The notes beneath the pieces are model-generated. The model searched no databases. It was given only the letters and a program-made list of their open reading frames with translations, and had not been told where the DNA came from. Source: Eubacterium maltosivorans (lineage in GTDB: Bacteria > Bacillota > Clostridia > Eubacteriales > Eubacteriaceae). Taken from it: DNA of 64,000 nt. The position numbers and the translations under genes were made by a program. The stretch spans positions 1,736,001 to 1,800,000 of the forward strand of contig NZ_CP029487.1 of NCBI RefSeq assembly GCF_002441855.2, in the 5' to 3' direction. Below, piece by piece: positions 9,522-19,328 of the stretch (position 1 is its first letter; each line of letters opens with the position of its first letter).

Positions 9522-9705
9522 CCGTTTCCCTTTCATCATCTCAAATTATTTTAACTCACATTTATAAGAAACCAAGCTAAAATAGACTTGTTTTTATTTT
9601 ACATGATAATTCGTATAAACACAAGTAATTTGGCTGATTTAAAGGGTGTCTTTTGTCCCTGCCACACTTCTTTCGTCTATTGTCTTTTCCACATTTCTGG
9701 GCATG

Positions 9706-9957
9706 TTATAAATTCAGGCAACTTAGTATACTCATTTTCTTTTGCGCTGTTAACCTGAGTCTGAGTTGAAAAACCCTTTCACTCAAATCTGCATTCTTAA
9801 GGTTCGAATCTCTGAGATCTACCCCCAGAAAATTAGCGCCTCTCAGTGAGCATCCCTCCAAATTGGCTGCGATGAGCAGACTCATGCTAAAGTCCTGTCC
9901 ATCCAGCACTGCTTTTTTGAAATTTCTGCTGGTATAATCTACTGTTTTTTTGCTCAC
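9706..9957 (-). CDS. short pentapeptide-repeat protein, possibly a truncated remnant
   Basis: A run of about six A(N/D)LXX-type repeats (ANLEGCSLRGANFLGVDLRD, then SNLKNADLSE) is clear, but the pattern stops abruptly and the last ~25 residues (VFQLRLRLTAQ...) are unrelated. Full pentapeptide-repeat proteins are normally longer, so this is either a minimal member or the decayed 5' part of a larger gene. GTG at 9957 has GGAGA seven bases upstream; ATG at 9975 is possible but its ribosome site is too close. Neighbouring genes give no functional clue. Confidence 0.4.
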   Translation of the reverse strand: MSKKTVDYTSRNFKKAVLDGQDFSMSLLIAANLEGCSLRGANFLGVDLRDSNLKNADLSERVFQLRLRLTAQKKMSILSCLNL

Positions 9958-10024
9958 GACATGTCTCCAGATCATCCTTCAACAGCGCCGCTTCATTCAG
10001 TTTACATTTGTATTTTCACAACGA

Positions 10025-11164
10025 TTATAAGCCAGCCGGCTGATTTAGTATATCCACAAAATCCGTCATGGCGGAGGAAATTTTCAGCTGCTGAGGACAG
10101 ACTTCCTCACAGCTTTTACAGCCAATGCAAGCGCTTGGCTGCTTTTCTTCCGGCAGCGCGCCCACGGCCATCTGTGTGATGACGCTATTGGTAAAGCGGG
10201 CGTCATTATAGATGGACAAAATGGTCGGGATATCCAGCTCTTTCGGACAATAGGTGGTACAGTAGCGGCATGCCGTGCACGGCAGACTGTCCACCATGCT
10301 GTCTGCCACTTCCAAAAGGCAGTCCATTTCCTTCGTGTTTACGGGCTTTTCTTCCTCATAAACTGCCATATTGGCCTTTAACTGTTCTTCATTTGACATG
10401 CCTGAAAGAACCATTGTCACCTCAGGGATCGACTGTAAAAAGCGAAACGCCCATTCTGGCGCGCTGGCTTCTGGACGAAATGTTCTGAGCTTTTTCATAT
10501 TCTCATCGGAAAGGCTTGCCAGCTTACCGCCACGGAGCGGCTCCATCACCCAGATCGGCATATGGTACGCATTGAGCAGCTCTACCTTAGCCCTGGCATC
10601 CTGAAGCGTCCAGTCCAGATAATTTAACTGTATCTGACAAAACTCCAGCTGATCGCTGTAGGCCTCCAAAAAGCGCTTGATGGTATCATACCTGCCATGG
10701 GCAGAAAATCCCAGATGCTTTATCCGGCCAGCGGCTTTCTGTTTCAGAAGATATTCCATGATTCCATTTTTTTCATCCATATAGGGATCAATATTTTTTT
10801 CATACACATTGTGGAACAGGTAAAAATCAAAGTAATCTACACCACATTTTTTCAACTGTTCTTCAAAAATTTCCTCTACCCGGCTCATATTAGACAGATC
10901 ATAGCCTGGAAATTTTGTAGCCAGATAATAGCTTTTGCGTGGATAATTGCTCAGTATTTTTCCCATCACAATCTCTGACTGGCCGTTATGGTAGCCGTAT
11001 GCTGTATCAAAATAGTTAATCCCATTTTTTATGGCATCGTCGACCATTTTTGCGGCTGCCGCTTCATCAATGGCAGCATTCGGGTCATTATCTTTTACTG
11101 GAAGGCGCATTGCGCCAAAGCCAAGGGCTGAAAGCTTTAAATCCTGAAATTCTTTATAAATCAT
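10025..11164 (-). CDS. aldo/keto reductase with C-terminal 4Fe-4S ferredoxin domain
   Basis: 379 residues. The N-terminal ~270 form an aldo/keto reductase barrel with the start motif LGFGAMRLP, catalytic Asp/Tyr in YFDTAYGYHNGQSE, Lys in ATKFPGY and His in YLFHNVYE. The C-terminal ~90 carry two cysteine clusters (CTACRYCTTYCP and CIGCKSCEEVCP), each typical of a 4Fe-4S centre. This fused class is common in anaerobes and is thought to couple carbonyl reduction to ferredoxin chemistry; the substrate is unknown. AAGGAG precedes the ATG. It appears monocistronic. Confidence 0.9.
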   Translation of the reverse strand: MIYKEFQDLKLSALGFGAMRLPVKDNDPNAAIDEAAAAKMVDDAIKNGINYFDTAYGYHNGQSEIVMGKILSNYPRKSYYLATKFPGYDLSNMSRVEEIFEEQLKKCGVDYFDFYLFHNVYEKNIDPYMDEKNGIMEYLLKQKAAGRIKHLGFSAHGRYDTIKRFLEAYSDQLEFCQIQLNYLDWTLQDARAKVELLNAYHMPIWVMEPLRGGKLASLSDENMKKLRTFRPEASAPEWAFRFLQSIPEVTMVLSGMSNEEQLKANMAVYEEEKPVNTKEMDCLLEVADSMVDSLPCTACRYCTTYCPKELDIPTILSIYNDARFTNSVITQMAVGALPEEKQPSACIGCKSCEEVCPQQLKISSAMTDFVDILNQPAGL

Positions 11165-11250
11165 TTTAACTCCTTTTTATGCTTGTTCTATAAGTCTTAG
11201 CTTAGCACTTGGAGTCCACTTCAAGTCAAGCTTTTTTTCAAAAAACGATA

Positions 11251-11303
11251 AACAACCGTATATGATTGCCCTGCAAAATATTGCTGGCTCATATACGGTT
11301 GTT
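11251..11303. terminator. terminator downstream of kdpC
   Basis: A perfect 15-bp stem begins AACAACCGTATATGA and closes with its complement after a 23-base loop. T-rich tracts follow on both strands. It lies past the kdpC stop on the minus strand. Confidence 0.75.
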
Positions 11304-11335
11304 ATAAATTTTTTACCTTGTATTAAAAAATACGT

Positions 11336-11980
11336 TTATAAAAGACCCATTTTTTGAGCGATCTCAATATTTACTTTTAACACATTTACACGATCCTGAC
11401 CAAAAATACCTAAAAATTTACCTTCTGTATTATCGGCAATCATTTGCCGCAGCTCATCCTCAGGAATGCCGCTCGCCTTTGAAACAGCTGGAACCTGTAT
11501 CTCAGCAGATGCTGGTGAGATATCCGGGTCAAGGCCTGAGCCAGACGCCGTCATCAGGTCAGCTGGAATATCCTCGCGTTTGACATCTGGATTGGCTGCT
11601 AAAAATTCATTGATGCTTTCTTCTACGCGGGCCTGCAGCTCAGGATTACTGTTTCCATAGTTTGAACCACCAGATGCGACGCCTGAATAGTTCGCCTCTC
11701 CAGTTTCCGGATCTACCTGCAAATCTTCTTCTGTGTAAGTATTGTAATTATATGCCGAAACACGTCCCTTTAGGAAATATGGCTCTGTGAACTGCTGACC
11801 AACGTGTTCCGCTCCCACTTCCCTGCCATTTACAGTAATGATACTCCCATTCGCCTGATGGTTAAAAGCAAGCTGACCTATCCCCGTCAATGCGAGCGGA
11901 TAGAGCAAACCGCATATTACCAACAAAGCAACGGTCACTAATAAAGCAGGCTTTAAAGTTGTCGTGATGATTTCTTTCAT
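11336..11980 (-). CDS. kdpC: potassium-transporting ATPase subunit C
   Basis: 214 residues, last gene of the kdp operon. One N-terminal membrane helix (ALLVTVALLVICGLLYPLAL) is followed by an extracytoplasmic domain. Family marks include GREVGAEHVGQQF, FLKGRVSAYNYN, GSNYGNSNPEL, SGSGLDPDISPASA and the C-terminal GIFGQDRVNVLKVN. KdpC stabilises the KdpA-KdpB complex and raises K+ affinity. GAAAGGA precedes ATG; 16 bases separate it from kdpB. Confidence 0.96.
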   Translation of the reverse strand: MKEIITTTLKPALLVTVALLVICGLLYPLALTGIGQLAFNHQANGSIITVNGREVGAEHVGQQFTEPYFLKGRVSAYNYNTYTEEDLQVDPETGEANYSGVASGGSNYGNSNPELQARVEESINEFLAANPDVKREDIPADLMTASGSGLDPDISPASAEIQVPAVSKASGIPEDELRQMIADNTEGKFLGIFGQDRVNVLKVNIEIAQKMGLL

Positions 11981-11996
11981 TTAAACCAATCCTTTC

Positions 11997-14069
11997 TTAC
12001 ATTCCGAGCCCGATCGCCATAACTAACGGCGCAATGATCAGGTCTATGAGTTTTATTCCTATAAAGGGAACCACCACACCGCCAAGACCATAGATCAAAA
12101 TATTGCGCAGCAGCATCGACTCTGATTTCATGGGCTTATACTTGACACCGCGCATTGCCAGCGGGATTAAAAGTGGAATAATTACTGCATTAAAAATTAA
12201 CGCAGCTAAAATAGCGCTGTAGGGAGTCGACAAATGCATAATGTTAAGAATCTGCATCTGAGGAATTGCCAGGGTGAACATTGCCGGAATAATCGCAAAG
12301 TATTTGGCAATGTCATTGGCGATGCTAAAGGTTGTTAAGGCGCCTCGTGTAATTAACAGCTGCTTTCCAATCTCAACAACTTCAAGAATCTTGGTTGGAT
12401 TTGAATCGAGGTCCACCATATTGGCGGCTTCTTTTGCAGCTGTTGTCCCACTGTTCATCGCCAGGCCGACATCTGCCTGTGCCAGTGCCGGGGCATCATT
12501 TGTCCCATCTCCAGTCATCGCGACCAGCTTTCCTTCAGCCTGTTCTTTTTTGATGGCTTCAATCTTATCCTCAGGCTTACATTCTGCGATAAAGCTGTCA
12601 ACGCCTGCTTCCTTCGCAATGGTGGCCGCTGTCAAAGGATTATCGCCGGTACACATAATGGTTTTAATCCCCATCTGGCGGAGGCGGGCAAAACGTTCTA
12701 CCAGTCCGGGCTTAACAGTATCCTTCAGATAAATAACTCCATAGATACGCTCATCAACACACACGACCAGAGGTGTGCCGCCAAGAGCCGCAACCTTATT
12801 GACGGTTTCTTCAAGATCTCTTGGAATAACACCGCCTAATTTTTTGACGCGTTCTATAATGGCATCTGAAGCGCCTTTGCGGATCGTTGTACCATCCGGC
12901 AGATCGATACCACTCATCCGGGTTTGAGCGGAGAACTCAATAAACATTGCATTTTTTGCTTCTTCTGTTATTCCCTTTGTATTAAGTTCTTTGCCTAATT
13001 CAACCGTCGATTTGCCTTCTGGTGTCTCATCATTAAGAGAGCACATAACCGCATAATCCGTCAAATCGCTTTTGCTTTCCACGCCAACAGGGATAAAATC
13101 TGCCGCTAAGCGGTTACCATAGGTAATCGTCCCTGTTTTATCCAAAATCATTGTATTGACATCTCCGCAGGCTTCAACGGCTTTACCGGACATTGCAATA
13201 ACATTAAACCGGGTGACACGATCCATTCCGGCAATGCCGATTGCAGAGAGCAGCGCTCCGATGGTCGTTGGTATAAGGCAAACCGCCAGAGCAATCATAG
13301 TCGAAATCGGAATCTGGACTCCCGAATAGCCCGCAAGTGGATATAATGTAACAATTACTAATAAAAAGATAATGGTTAAACCAACTAAAAGTGTTGTCAG
13401 GGCAATCTCATTTGGTGTTTTTTGACGCGACGCGCCTTCAACCAGCTTGATCATCTTATCTAAAAATGATTCGCCCGGGTCTGCTGTAATTCTGATTTTC
13501 AGCCAGTCACTGACGACGGTTGTACCACCAGTAACAGAGGCAAAGTCGCCCCCTGCTTCGCGTACTACCGGCGCTGATTCACCCGTAATGGCTGATTCGT
13601 CCACAGAAGCAATTCCTTCGATGACCTCGCCGTCATTCGGAATCATCTCTCCTGCTTTTACTAGCACAATATCGCCCTTCTTGAGTTCATTTGAGCTCAG
13701 TGTTTCTTCACTTCCATCTGATTTTATCACTCTGGCCTGTGTGTCTTTTTTGGTTTTCTTTAATGATTCTGCCTGTGCCCGGCCACGTCCTTCTGCGACC
13801 GATTCAGCAAAGTTTGCAAAGAGAACCGTAATCAATAAAATAACTGCAACAATGCCATTATAAAGCCTTAAATGACTGATGTCCCCAATATCTCCAAATA
13901 AAGTTGGAAAAATGGTCAGTATCAATGAGATAAAAAATCCAATTTCAACAACAAACATCACTGGATTTTTAATCATATAGGCTGGATTTAGTTTTTTAAC
14001 CGATCCAATCAAGGCATCTTTGAGTATATCGCTTGTTATAAATTTCGTTTGTTTTTCTTGTTTACTCAT
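11997..14069 (-). CDS. kdpB: potassium-transporting P-type ATPase subunit B
   Basis: 690 residues. The P-type ATPase core is complete: actuator loop ITGESAPV, phosphorylation site [12 protein letters not shown], nucleotide-binding segment and hinge [18 protein letters not shown]. It hydrolyses ATP to drive K+ uptake through KdpA. The N-terminal cytoplasmic region and seven membrane helices match family length. Tightly packed between kdpA (17 bases) and kdpC. Confidence 0.97.
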   Translation of the reverse strand: MSKQEKQTKFITSDILKDALIGSVKKLNPAYMIKNPVMFVVEIGFFISLILTIFPTLFGDIGDISHLRLYNGIVAVILLITVLFANFAESVAEGRGRAQAESLKKTKKDTQARVIKSDGSEETLSSNELKKGDIVLVKAGEMIPNDGEVIEGIASVDESAITGESAPVVREAGGDFASVTGGTTVVSDWLKIRITADPGESFLDKMIKLVEGASRQKTPNEIALTTLLVGLTIIFLLVIVTLYPLAGYSGVQIPISTMIALAVCLIPTTIGALLSAIGIAGMDRVTRFNVIAMSGKAVEACGDVNTMILDKTGTITYGNRLAADFIPVGVESKSDLTDYAVMCSLNDETPEGKSTVELGKELNTKGITEEAKNAMFIEFSAQTRMSGIDLPDGTTIRKGASDAIIERVKKLGGVIPRDLEETVNKVAALGGTPLVVCVDERIYGVIYLKDTVKPGLVERFARLRQMGIKTIMCTGDNPLTAATIAKEAGVDSFIAECKPEDKIEAIKKEQAEGKLVAMTGDGTNDAPALAQADVGLAMNSGTTAAKEAANMVDLDSNPTKILEVVEIGKQLLITRGALTTFSIANDIAKYFAIIPAMFTLAIPQMQILNIMHLSTPYSAILAALIFNAVIIPLLIPLAMRGVKYKPMKSESMLLRNILIYGLGGVVVPFIGIKLIDLIIAPLVMAIGLGM

Positions 14070-14086
14070 TTACAATCCTTCCTTTA

Positions 14087-15772
14087 TTAGAACCACAATG
14101 TAAGATGCTCTGCAATTGGTCCAAGTGCCAGAGCCGGGAAGAATGTCAGCGCGCCGACTACATAGACGATCAAAACCAGTAGAATCATGAACATAACGTT
14201 GTTTGTTTTCATCGTACCAGCACTTACACTGACAGACGCTTTATTCATCAGGGAGCTTGCAAAAGCCAGCTGGAGAATAATCGCTAAATAACGGCCAAAG
14301 AACATTGCCAGGCCGGCTGTGACATTCCAGAATACGGAGTTATCAGCCAGTCCTTCAAAGCCCGAACCGTTGTTGGCGGCCGAAGAAGCGTACTCATAGA
14401 GCACCTGGGATAATCCATGGAAACCTGGATTGGTAATGCCATCAAGACCAGCCTGTACCGATACCGCCAGGGCCGAAAAGCCTAAAATCAGCAGTGGATG
14501 GATAATAATTACCAGCGCTGCCAGTTTTACTTCCCTGCTTTCAATCTTCTTTGTCAGGAATTCGGGCGTACGGCCAACCATCAACCCGCAGATAAACACT
14601 GTTAACACCGCATAGGTTAAAATATTCATTAATCCAACGCCTTCACCGCCGAACACACAGTTCAGCATCATATGAAGCAGCGGAACCATACCACCCAGAG
14701 GTGTCAGGGAATCATGCATGTTATTAACCGTACCCGTTGTAAACGAGGTGGTGACTGTTGTGAACAATGCTGACTGGTCAATTCCAAAACGAACTTCTTT
14801 ACCTTCAAAATTGCCCATGCTCTGATTTAGGCCTACTTCAGCCAGTGCCGGGTTGCCAGCGTGTTCAGCCGTCATACATACGCCAAGACCAATAATGAAA
14901 ATAATGGCCATCGCGCCAAAAACCATCCATCCCTGCTTTTTGTCCTTGATCATAAGGCCAAAAGCAACGACCAGAGCGCCTGGAATGATCATCATTGACA
15001 ATAATTCACAGATATTTGTTAAAATTGTCGGGTTTTCAATCGGTGTCGATGAATTCGCACCCAAAAAACCGCCGCCGTTTGTCCCTAAATGCTTAATAAT
15101 TTCAAGCGCCGCAACAGGTCCGCGTGCAATATCCTGCAAACCACCTTCCAATGAAGCAACCGTTGCAGTTCCCAATAAAGTCTGTGGAACCCCCTGTGAA
15201 ATAAGGAAAGTCCCCAAAATAATGGATAATGGCAACAAGACGCGGGTGGTAATACGGATAAGGTCTGAGTAAAAATTTCCCATCGCTTTTCTGCCGTCTT
15301 TACCGCCAGCCAGACCTCTGATAAAAGCCACACAAACACCATAACCCGATGCCGCTGAAACAAACATCATATAAATGATGACAAGCATTTGGCTTAAATA
15401 GGAGAGGCCGGATTCGCCTGAGTAATGCTGAAGGTTTGTATTTGTCATAAAACTAATGATTGTGTTAAATGACAAACTGGCTTCCATTCCCTCAATCCCA
15501 TTTGGATTGAAAACAGGTAAAAATTGAATTCTTAAAATGATGTAACCAATAAAAATCATAAAAGCATTTGTGACGACCAGCGCAACAGCGTACTGTTTCC
15601 AGTTCATCTGTCGATTCATATCGACACCGCATACTTTATAAATGGCATTGTCAACTCTGTCAAAGACCGGATCTGCAAAGGTCTTTTTATTGGTTGCGAT
15701 GTGATAAATATAAGTTCCTAATGGAAAAATAATAATCACAAACAATGCTAAAGTTAAAGCAACTTGTAACAT
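14087..15772 (-). CDS. kdpA: potassium-transporting ATPase subunit A, channel-like
   Basis: 561 residues with about ten membrane helices. Selectivity-filter-like loops are visible, including LGTNGGGFLGANSSTPIENP and TTSFTTGTVNNMHDS. It forms the K+-selective pathway of KdpFABC. ATG at 15772 has AAGGAG upstream. It follows kdpF after a 59-base gap. Confidence 0.97.
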   Translation of the reverse strand: MLQVALTLALFVIIIFPLGTYIYHIATNKKTFADPVFDRVDNAIYKVCGVDMNRQMNWKQYAVALVVTNAFMIFIGYIILRIQFLPVFNPNGIEGMEASLSFNTIISFMTNTNLQHYSGESGLSYLSQMLVIIYMMFVSAASGYGVCVAFIRGLAGGKDGRKAMGNFYSDLIRITTRVLLPLSIILGTFLISQGVPQTLLGTATVASLEGGLQDIARGPVAALEIIKHLGTNGGGFLGANSSTPIENPTILTNICELLSMMIIPGALVVAFGLMIKDKKQGWMVFGAMAIIFIIGLGVCMTAEHAGNPALAEVGLNQSMGNFEGKEVRFGIDQSALFTTVTTSFTTGTVNNMHDSLTPLGGMVPLLHMMLNCVFGGEGVGLMNILTYAVLTVFICGLMVGRTPEFLTKKIESREVKLAALVIIIHPLLILGFSALAVSVQAGLDGITNPGFHGLSQVLYEYASSAANNGSGFEGLADNSVFWNVTAGLAMFFGRYLAIILQLAFASSLMNKASVSVSAGTMKTNNVMFMILLVLIVYVVGALTFFPALALGPIAEHLTLWF

Positions 15773-15831
15773 TTAGTACTCCTTCATCTCTTTTAATTTT
15801 AGTGCTGCTATCTCAGCAATATATTTATTTT

Positions 15832-15909
15832 TTAAAATTTTTCTGGATTTATAAGTGCATAAGTGAGATAACCAAACATTGCCACAATAATAATTCCAAG
15901 TATCAGCAT
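15832..15909 (-). CDS. kdpF: KdpF small subunit
   Basis: A 25-residue peptide, MLILGIIIVAMFGYLTYALI followed by NPEKF, one membrane helix ending with the LxxPExF signature of KdpF. It stabilises the Kdp complex in the membrane. GGAGGAAT lies just before the ATG and overlaps the stop of the upstream small reading frame. Confidence 0.85.
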   Translation of the reverse strand: MLILGIIIVAMFGYLTYALINPEKF

Positions 15910-15911
15910 TT

Positions 15912-16028
15912 TTATTCCTCCTTCTTGACAGGACTTTTTTTGTCTACCTGCTTACTGCAAAAAACAGTGAAGCCCAGCATCGAAACGATACAAACAATTA
16001 ATGTTCCTACCATCATTACATCCATCAT
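15912..16028 (-). CDS. 38-residue membrane peptide upstream of kdpF
   Basis: Begins MMDVMMVGTLIVCIVSMLGF, one hydrophobic helix, followed by a cysteine and a charged tail ending SPVKKEE. Strong AGGAGG precedes the ATG, and the stop lies two bases before the kdpF ATG, so the two are translationally linked. I do not recognise the family. Size, helix and position suggest an extra small subunit or regulator of the Kdp pump, but this is inference. Confidence 0.55.
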   Translation of the reverse strand: MMDVMMVGTLIVCIVSMLGFTVFCSKQVDKKSPVKKEE

Positions 16029-16320
16029 TTTTTATTCCTCCTGTTTGCCTATTTGATATTGCTAATTTATTCTATCTGTTTTCATATAAATAAAGTGTAT
16101 ATAATTTAAAAAAGATATTAAGAAAAAATAAAAATATATTTTTTTAATCTATAACATAAATAAAAAATATTTCTTTGTTATTTTCAACGATATCCCTATC
16201 TTCTTGATTTCTCTGGGTGTTTGTCATTGTCTGCATATGATTATATACAGAGACGAATAAATATTTTGTTAATGTTTTTTTGTTTCTGTTAAAATACCAT
16301 AAAATTCATGCGATAAAACA
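16029..16320 (-). promoter_or_regulatory. kdp operon promoter and leader region
   Basis: An AT-rich stretch of about 290 bases with no gene. On the minus strand a TATAAT lies at 16240-16245, leaving a leader of about 200 bases before the first small reading frame. No good -35 is seen at 17 bases, consistent with an activator-dependent promoter. No riboswitch was recognised. kdpD and kdpE are not in this window. Confidence 0.35.
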
Positions 16321-16362
16321 AACCCTCGAAAGGCTTTATATAAAGTCTTTCGAGGGTTTTCT
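16321..16362. terminator. terminator downstream of the sortase gene
   Basis: AACCCTCGAAAG pairs perfectly with CTTTCGAGGGTT around a 14-base loop, flanked by T on one strand and A on the other. It lies past the sortase stop on the minus strand. Confidence 0.8.
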
Positions 16363-16451
16363 GTGTCTGCGGATTATGGCTGCTCCTTTTTTAGCAGTTA
16401 TGCTATATCGATTTTGGCGTCAATTTCATCAATTTTTATCTGAACACTTTC

Positions 16452-17288
16452 TCATTTTTTTCGGATAATTCTGAAAAGAATCATCATTACGAGAATACTT
16501 CCCGCTCCAATGAAAATGACGTAAGAGTACTGGCGCATCCACTGGCTGCCTTCTTTAACCTCTGTAGAAAGCGGCATTTCTTTGTAGTCTGTCCGTATTC
16601 CCCGCACCAAAAGCCTGTGGGAATTGACCCCATAGGGTGTACAGGTGACAAGGGTCGCGTAATCCTGTCCTGGTACAATCATCAGATTACGGGTGTCCTC
16701 AGGCTCCACCACATTAATCTGGTCTACCTGATAGGCCAGAATCTCATCCAGGGTATGAATATAAAACAGATCGCCCAATTTTAAAAGCTCTAAATCACTA
16801 AATAGTTTTTTTCCAGGACTGCCGCTGTGGGCGGAGAGTACCGTGTGCGTTCCCGCCCCGCCGATTGGAAGCGAGGTTTCAGGCAGATGTCCCACTCCCT
16901 TTTCCAAAACCTCGTCAGCAGTGCCATGATAAATGCTTAATCTCTGATTAATAGATGGAATATGGACATACCCCATAACACCATCATGCCTGAAATTAAG
17001 CAGATTATTGTATTCATCATTTTTTTTCTGTCTTAATGCCTCAGGATCAAAAGGGTCTGTCAAAATCACATCGCCATTTTTCAAGGCATCATTATATTCT
17101 CTTGCCCGACACTTTTCCTCTGCAACGGCACTATTCTCAAGCCTCAGTACAATGTCATCATAATCCATCACCACAGTTTCCTGCGCGTTTTCATAAAGAA
17201 AATTGCTGAGAAAAGGATAAAATGCCAGGAGTGCCCCAACACAAATAATTCCAAAGGCCGCAAATTGTATAATACAGTGTTTTTTCAA
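16452..17288 (-). CDS. class C (pilus) sortase
   Basis: 278-residue transpeptidase that links pilin subunits outside the membrane. Membrane helices sit at both ends (about 6-30 and 250-275), as in class C. The lid motif DPF is at about 78-80. The catalytic triad is visible: His154 in LSAHSG, Cys216 in TLVTCTPYG and Arg near 225-229 in HRLLVRG. The start is TTG at 17288 with AAAGGAG seven bases upstream. It is the third gene of the pilus locus, but a strong terminator separates it from the pilin gene, so it may be expressed at a lower level. Confidence 0.94.
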   Translation of the reverse strand: MKKHCIIQFAAFGIICVGALLAFYPFLSNFLYENAQETVVMDYDDIVLRLENSAVAEEKCRAREYNDALKNGDVILTDPFDPEALRQKKNDEYNNLLNFRHDGVMGYVHIPSINQRLSIYHGTADEVLEKGVGHLPETSLPIGGAGTHTVLSAHSGSPGKKLFSDLELLKLGDLFYIHTLDEILAYQVDQINVVEPEDTRNLMIVPGQDYATLVTCTPYGVNSHRLLVRGIRTDYKEMPLSTEVKEGSQWMRQYSYVIFIGAGSILVMMILFRIIRKK

Positions 17289-17394
17289 GACGTCTCCTTT
17301 CCTTTTTTACTTGCATTTTTTATGGCCTGGTATATGCTGAATTTTTGTTTTTCAAAATGATCATAAAGGGATCATCCGAAATTTTAATCTTTTC

Positions 17395-17433
17395 AAAAAA
17401 AACAGACCTCCCTGCAATCAGGAAGGTCTGTTT
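17395..17433 (-). terminator. terminator between pilin and sortase genes
   Basis: AAACAGACCT/AGGTCTGTTT stem, with a second CCTG/CAGG-type pairing in the loop, followed by eight T on the minus strand. It lies between two genes of one pilus locus, so partial read-through probably sets the sortase dose. Confidence 0.8.
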
Positions 17434-17457
17434 GAGCTGTAGCAGCTGTTCAATTTT

Positions 17458-19272
17458 TTATGCTTTAGGTTTCCTTCTGGCGCGCGCAAAAAACATCACG
17501 CCTGCTGTCACGATAAGAATTCCCGCTGCGGTCATAAACCGGCCACCCATGCTGCCAGTGGCAGGAAGCTTGAATCCAGCAGTATTAATAATCCCAAAAC
17601 GCACGGTGGTTTCACCGTTATCCAGAACCGCTTTCTGGTCTTTAACCTTGCTGGCATCGCTATCCAGTTTTCCAGTATACACACTTTCCTCTGCTTCAGC
17701 TGTCAAATAGAGCTTAATGGCGTCCTTTAAAAGCGTAAAGCCGTCGTCCGTGGCGGATTCTTCCAGATAAAGCTCTACTCCAGTGGGAACACCCGTCAGC
17801 CTAAAATGCTTATCTTTAAGGGCTATTTCTTCCTCGCCTGTACTGCTCCACTGATAAACACCATCTGCACCTGTAAAATTCATATAAATTTTTTTATTGT
17901 TTGAATCTAAGGTATAAATCTTAAAGCGCACCTGATTCCCATCAGCTTGCGCTGCGCCCTCGCCCTCAAAAGATTTAGTAACATCTAACGCGAAAATAAA
18001 TTCTGTTACTTCTTTCCATCCGGTGTCAATTTGCTGTCCCTCATAAACCTGATAGGTCAGTTTCGCTTGATTCGGGTTGCCATCTCCCCCTAAAACAGCC
18101 TGTTCATTGACGGTTGCAGTATAATATACATAAAGCTGACGTGGTGATTGTTCTCCCCCCAAAGCAGGGTCTTTAGCACATTGAGTTAATTTCATCAATC
18201 CTGTATCTGTAAACTGAATAGTAAAAGCAGACCCATTTTCATAGCCATTTTCAGGATAAACATCTTCCTCGAGCGCTGTTACTGTATAATCGGTGTCGAT
18301 TATGTAAGTCTGATTTGATGCATCGGTAATGGCCATTGTATTTGAATCAAAAGTCTCTGGAAGAGTAAACCCTGCGCTGAGATTGTCAGTAAGATCAAAT
18401 CTATCTACTTTTACAGCTGGATTTTCTCTGGAATTTGTTAAGTCCACAATGTCTGCCGTCAGCTTGAATTCCACAACGTCTCCGCCGTGAGTCACATCGG
18501 TATCTTCCAAGGTTTCGCCTGCCACATACCCCAGCGCTGTGTTATCACGAACGATTTTTTTTTCCAAGGCAGCTGTTCCACTTTCATTTTTTGCTCGGGC
18601 CTCGATATTCTCGTTCCATTTCTGGGTGGCCTGATCATAAAAAGGGGCTGAAACCACATAAGGATATTGCTTCCTCGTAATAACCACAGGCTCGTTATCC
18701 ACAGTTGCGCCGGAAATATCCGTTTCTGCTACCATATAAAGCCCATAGGGCTGATTTTCAAACTTAACCTCACCATTTACATCTGTTGTCAATGGTTCTA
18801 CATTTTTTAATATCTGGTTTACCTCATCGGCTGTGAGTTGTGCCATTTTAGTATTGATAGTGGTGTAATCAGCGACATAATAATGTGTATCATCCTGATA
18901 ATCCCACCAGTCTTGACTGCTTTCATCTGATTTAAATTGCTCACCCAGTTTTTTTGAAATCCCATAGGCCATTTTCACCTCGGTTCCATCATTAACCTGA
19001 TAAAGATCACCAACCTTCAAAAGCGCAAACTTTACACCAGCTACAGGTTTGGCTCCTTGTTCAAAATTAATGCCGTCCACATCGGACAGCTTTTTTGTAA
19101 CTGTGATCACCGATGTCCCCTTACTTCCTTCACCTAGCAGGTTTTCATAATAAGCGTCGTCTACGGGAGCCGCCTCAAAACCTGCTGCCATGACCGTTAT
19201 TCCAAAACTCCCTAAAAGTAGCGCTGCCGTCAAAATTGCGGACAAGTGTTTTTTCAATCTTTCCATTTTCAT
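17458..19272 (-). CDS. LPXTG-anchored fimbrial backbone pilin
   Basis: 604 residues. A signal peptide (LSAILTAALLLGSFGITVMA) is followed by an N-terminal domain, an E-box-like PYGLYMVAETD, a pilin-motif-like WNENIEARAKN with a candidate lysine, isopeptide-type beta domains and a second E-box-like ELYLEES. The C terminus is a sorting signal: LPATG, helix, RARRKPKA. This is the SpaA/SpaH-type major pilin polymerised by the class C sortase. ATG at 19272 has AGAAGG eight bases upstream. It sits 56 bases behind the large adhesin gene. Confidence 0.93.
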   Translation of the reverse strand: MKMERLKKHLSAILTAALLLGSFGITVMAAGFEAAPVDDAYYENLLGEGSKGTSVITVTKKLSDVDGINFEQGAKPVAGVKFALLKVGDLYQVNDGTEVKMAYGISKKLGEQFKSDESSQDWWDYQDDTHYYVADYTTINTKMAQLTADEVNQILKNVEPLTTDVNGEVKFENQPYGLYMVAETDISGATVDNEPVVITRKQYPYVVSAPFYDQATQKWNENIEARAKNESGTAALEKKIVRDNTALGYVAGETLEDTDVTHGGDVVEFKLTADIVDLTNSRENPAVKVDRFDLTDNLSAGFTLPETFDSNTMAITDASNQTYIIDTDYTVTALEEDVYPENGYENGSAFTIQFTDTGLMKLTQCAKDPALGGEQSPRQLYVYYTATVNEQAVLGGDGNPNQAKLTYQVYEGQQIDTGWKEVTEFIFALDVTKSFEGEGAAQADGNQVRFKIYTLDSNNKKIYMNFTGADGVYQWSSTGEEEIALKDKHFRLTGVPTGVELYLEESATDDGFTLLKDAIKLYLTAEAEESVYTGKLDSDASKVKDQKAVLDNGETTVRFGIINTAGFKLPATGSMGGRFMTAAGILIVTAGVMFFARARRKPKA

Positions 19273-19328
19273 CTTTTTTACCTTCTGTTCAAATTTCTAC
19301 GATCATACAATCAGCTTATATAACACGC

